DNA of 7,693 nucleotides from SZAS-79 sp031376265 (lineage in GTDB: Bacteria > Pseudomonadota > Gammaproteobacteria > Burkholderiales > SG8-39). Under the pieces are notes generated by a model. It did not search any database and was not told the origin of the DNA. It saw only the letters and a program-made list of their open reading frames with translations. The position numbers and the translations under genes are program-made. Below are positions 5,515 to 7,693 of this stretch, in pieces. Each line of letters begins with the position of its first letter. Within the stretch, counting starts at the first letter, position 1. The stretch lies in assembly GCA_031376265.1 (NCBI GenBank), contig JANMDK010000292.1, positions 1 to 7,693 of the forward strand, written 5' to 3'.

Positions 5515-6588
5515 ATGCCGCTGCTCTGGCCCGACCTGCCTGCCGACGTCCTTGCCGCCCTGCGGCAGGGCGCCGTGATCCCGGCCCACCCGCTCGCGCT
5601 GGACGCCTCGCGAAGGCTCGATGCGCGCCGCCAGAAAGCGCTCACCCGCTACTACGTCGATGCTGGCGCCGGCGGTCTCGCGGTCGGCGTGCATTCGACG
5701 CAGTTCGCGATCCGCGAGGTGGGGCTGTACGAGCCGGTGCTGCGCCTCGCGGCGGAAACCGCGCGCGAGTGGACGCAGAGCCCGCTCGTGATGGTCGGCG
5801 GGCTCTCCGGCAAAACCGCTCAGGCCGTGAAGGAAGCGCAGGTGGCGCGCGGCCTCGGCTATCACGCGGTAATGCTGAGCCTCGCGCCGATGAAGGGCGC
5901 GTCGATCGACGAGCTCATCTCGCACTGCTCGGCGGTTGCGGCCGAAATGCCGCTGGTCGGCTTTTACCTCCAGACCGCGGTCGGCGGCATTCCCCTGCCG
6001 ATGGAATTCTGGAAGCGCTTTGCCTCGATGGAAAACGTGGTCGCAATCAAGATGGCGCCTTTCAACCGCTACCGCACGCTGGACGTGATCCGCGGCGTGG
6101 CGGCGGCGAGGGCGGAGGACCGCGTCACCCTCTACACCGGCAACGACGACCACATCGTGCTCGACTTGACGGTGCCGTTCGACGTGCCGCGCGACGAGAA
6201 GCCGGGGTCCGAAATGGTGCGCATCCGAATCAAGGGCGGCCTGCTGGGACACTGGAGCGTGTGGACCAAGTCTGCAGTCGAGCTGCATGCGCGCATCCAT
6301 GCAGCAGTGGCTGCGAACAAGGTAGACGCCGACCTTTTGGCGCTGGATGCCAAGGTCACCGACGCCAACAGCGCGTTCTTCGACGTGGCCAACGATTTCG
6401 CCGGCTGCATCCCCGGGTGCCACGAGGTGCTGCGCAGGCAGGGCCTGCTGGCAGGGCTTTGGACCCTCGACCCGGATGAAGTCCTCTCGCCCGGCCAGTT
6501 CGAGCAAATCGATCGCGTCTACGCCGCCTATCCCGAATTCGCCGACGACGCCTTCGTGCGGGACAACCTCGAGCGCTGGCTGGCATGA
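5515..6588 (+). CDS. DapA/DHDPS-like Schiff-base aldolase or lyase
   Basis: The 357-residue product belongs to the dihydrodipicolinate synthase/N-acetylneuraminate lyase superfamily of class I aldolases (TIM barrel), though it is longer than the usual 290-310. K179 in VVAIKMAPF is the expected Schiff-base lysine and Y151 in GFYLQT the catalytic tyrosine. Their 28-residue spacing equals that of E. coli DapA (Y133, K161). The residue five after Y151 is V156 where DapA has its substrate-binding Arg138, and the usual GTTGE loop is replaced by GVHSTQF (58-64). Synthesis of dihydrodipicolinate is therefore unlikely, and a catabolic retro-aldol, dehydratase or deaminase reaction on another 2-oxo acid is more plausible. 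Extra length lies beyond residue 215. The start ATG 5515 follows a pyrimidine-rich stretch with no ribosome site. It heads the plus operon, and its stop overlaps the PhyH start. Confidence 0.87.
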   Translation: MPLLWPDLPADVLAALRQGAVIPAHPLALDASRRLDARRQKALTRYYVDAGAGGLAVGVHSTQFAIREVGLYEPVLRLAAETAREWTQSPLVMVGGLSGKTAQAVKEAQVARGLGYHAVMLSLAPMKGASIDELISHCSAVAAEMPLVGFYLQTAVGGIPLPMEFWKRFASMENVVAIKMAPFNRYRTLDVIRGVAAARAEDRVTLYTGNDDHIVLDLTVPFDVPRDEKPGSEMVRIRIKGGLLGHWSVWTKSAVELHARIHAAVAANKVDADLLALDAKVTDANSAFFDVANDFAGCIPGCHEVLRRQGLLAGLWTLDPDEVLSPGQFEQIDRVYAAYPEFADDAFVRDNLERWLA

Positions 6589-7328
6589 GGCTGACGCCCC
6601 GGCAACTCGAGGACTTCCGGAACGCCGGTCATGTGACCGTGCCCGGCGTCTTCCGGCCTGAAGAGATGGAAGCGGTGATTGCCGACATCGAACTCTGGGG
6701 CGAGCAGTTCCTGGCCGAATTGCCGCCTGAGAAGCGCTACTGGTATGTCGATGGCGGCGTGAAAGCCAGGGAAGTGCTGCGCAAGCTCGACAATCCTCAT
6801 TTCCAGCGCGAATCGGTGCGCAAATTGGCCTCGGATCCGCGTCTCACCGCGCTGGTCGAGTCGATCATCGGCCCGGGCGTCACGGTGTATTTCAGCCAGG
6901 TGTTCTTCAAGCCGCCCGAAGGCGGCGGCCCGAAGACGGTCCACCAGGACAACTATTACTTCGGCCCGCGCGACCCGGAGGGCATCGTTACCGCCTGGCT
7001 GGCCCTGGACGATGCGACGGTGGAGAACGGCTGCCTCTATTTTGGCGAGGGCACGCAGCGCGGCCCGGTCTACAAGCATGTCGCCCCCATAAATGCGCCG
7101 TTCGAATTGCATGTGCCGGCGGATGAGGCCTCGCGCCACCCGATGACCCCGGCGCCGGTGCCGCGCGGTGGCGTGTCCTTCCATCACGGCACCACTTTTC
7201 ACCAATCCGGCCCGAACCATTCCAAGCGCTGGCGCCGCGCCTGTGCGCTCCATTACGTCAGCAACGACAACAAGTTCGTCACGCCCGCGCTGCCCTATGA
7301 CGAAGCAGCCGTAGTGCGCATTACCTGA
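6585..7328 (+). CDS. Phytanoyl-CoA dioxygenase (PhyH) family protein
   Basis: A 247-residue Fe(II)/2-oxoglutarate-type oxygenase of the PhyH family, which hydroxylates small organic acids, amino acids or acyl-CoAs in the cytoplasm. The opening LTPRQLEDFRNAGHVTVPGVF is the usual N-terminus, in which FRNAGHVTVPG corresponds to the family's F-x-x-x-G-F/Y start. The iron triad is visible as H120-x-D122 in TVHQDNYYF and H206 in HGTTFHQSGPN, and R217 in RWRRA is placed to bind 2-oxoglutarate. All four residues are present, so the enzyme is probably active. ATG 6585 overlaps the TGA of the DapA-like gene (ATGA), which suggests coupled translation and related steps. The substrate is unknown. Hydroxylation of the compound brought in by the neighbouring transporter, before or after the aldolase step, is an inference. 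Confidence 0.9.
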   Translation: MRLTPRQLEDFRNAGHVTVPGVFRPEEMEAVIADIELWGEQFLAELPPEKRYWYVDGGVKAREVLRKLDNPHFQRESVRKLASDPRLTALVESIIGPGVTVYFSQVFFKPPEGGGPKTVHQDNYYFGPRDPEGIVTAWLALDDATVENGCLYFGEGTQRGPVYKHVAPINAPFELHVPADEASRHPMTPAPVPRGGVSFHHGTTFHQSGPNHSKRWRRACALHYVSNDNKFVTPALPYDEAAVVRIT

Positions 7329-7333
7329 AGGAG
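7328..7333 (+). promoter_or_regulatory. Ribosome binding site of the ABC permease gene
   Basis: AAGGAG begins on the last base of the PhyH stop codon and ends six bases before GTG 7340, supporting that GTG as the start. Confidence 0.7.
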
Positions 7334-7339
7334 TTCCCT

Positions 7340-7693
7340 GTGGACCAGACTCTTCCCCGCGCCGTGGAACGAAGCGATCAAACCCAGCGCTATCTGCTGG
7401 CGATCGCGTCGCACCTGACGCTGCTGCTTGCGTGGTATCTCTTCGTCAAGTTCGGCAACGTGCCCAAGTTCGTGATGCCCTCGCCCGAGGCGACTTTCGC
7501 CGCGCTGACCGACGGCAACTACAACTGGTGGGGCAACGCCCTGGTCACCGGGACCGAAATATTCGCGGGCTACTTCCTCGCGCTGGTGGTTGGTGTTGGC
7601 CTAGCGCTGGTATTCACCTGGTCGAAGCCCCTCGAGCAGTTCTTCCTGCCGTTGCTGGTGTCGCTGAACATGATCCCCAAGGTCGCGCTGGGA
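7340..7693 (+). CDS. ABC transporter permease, SsuC/TauC type (3' truncated)
   Basis: The first 118 codons are visible, starting with GTG 7340 (MDQTLPRAVERSDQTQRYLL). A short cytoplasmic N-terminus is followed by a membrane helix at about residues 18-36. VMPSPEATFAALTDG is the typical P-S-P-x-x-x-x-x-x-L segment of this permease group. TGTEIFAGYFLALVVGVGLAL (about 73-93) starts the BPD transmembrane domain. The window ends inside LNMIPKVALG, just at the EAA-like loop that contacts the ATPase. The family handles sulfonates, nitrate, aromatic acids and thiamine pyrimidines, and it pairs with NMT1/THI5-like receptors like the one encoded divergently at 4357-5349. It lies 11 bases after the PhyH gene in the same operon. 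The rest of the permease and an ATPase gene are expected just downstream. Confidence 0.9.
   Translation, partial: MDQTLPRAVERSDQTQRYLLAIASHLTLLLAWYLFVKFGNVPKFVMPSPEATFAALTDGNYNWWGNALVTGTEIFAGYFLALVVGVGLALVFTWSKPLEQFFLPLLVSLNMIPKVALG

Noticed and set aside
5379..6479. Open frame of 366 codons on the plus strand overlapping the DapA-like gene
   Set aside because: Its product is dominated by Arg, Gly and Ala and shows no domain, while the other plus frame has the aldolase Lys and Tyr motifs.
5497..6507. Open frame of 336 codons on the minus strand
   Set aside because: Antisense to the DapA-like gene, His- and Arg-rich, no family motif and no ribosome site. Shadow frame.
5515..6588. Assignment as DapA of lysine synthesis
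   Set aside because: The Arg138 equivalent is Val, the GTTGE loop is changed, the protein is about 50-60 residues too long, and the neighbours are catabolic and transport genes.

Overview
The window is GC-rich throughout and densely coding, with nine protein genes and no RNA genes, CRISPR arrays or insertion sequences that I can see. The gene families suggest a metabolically versatile soil or water betaproteobacterium, probably of the Burkholderiales. The pointers are an orphan Bug/TctC periplasmic receptor, a small GAF protein of a kind common in that order, a stand-alone HDOD protein, and several catabolic enzymes of broad families. This placement is an inference from family content, not from a marker gene.

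Layout. (1) Bases 1-767 (+) hold the 3' two thirds of a flavin-dependent monooxygenase with the acyl-CoA dehydrogenase fold. (2) A 198-base gap (768-965) carries two palindromes and leads to an HDOD signalling protein (966-1841, +). (3) That gene converges, with a 23-base gap, on a tight four-gene minus-strand operon running from 5349 down to 1865: THI5/NMT1-like ABC substrate-binding protein, Bug/TctC substrate-binding protein, GAF-domain protein, and ornithine cyclodeaminase/mu-crystallin family enzyme. The junctions are a directly abutting TAG-ATG, a TTGA overlap that uses a TTG start, and a 12-base gap. (4) A 165-base divergent control region (5350-5514) follows, with a consensus TTGACA -35 box for the minus operon, a 13-base perfect palindrome on the other side, and a pair of 8-base inverted arms. 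(5) A plus-strand operon then reads away: DapA/DHDPS-like Schiff-base aldolase or lyase, phytanoyl-CoA dioxygenase (PhyH) family oxygenase overlapping it by ATGA, and an SsuC/TauC-type ABC permease cut by the window end.

How the genes may work together. The ABC receptor and the ABC permease sit at opposite ends of the divergent pair and probably belong to one importer, whose ATPase should lie just beyond base 7693. The two operons together look like an uptake-and-breakdown module for a small, probably nitrogen-containing organic acid: an Fe(II) oxygenase, a lysine Schiff-base aldolase/lyase and an imine-reductase or deaminase-type enzyme, with a second receptor and a small GAF sensor. The substrate cannot be read from the sequence. 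The first two genes, the monooxygenase and HDOD protein, appear to be separate units. The most interesting part is the divergent module, whose particular enzyme and receptor set I do not recognise as a named pathway.
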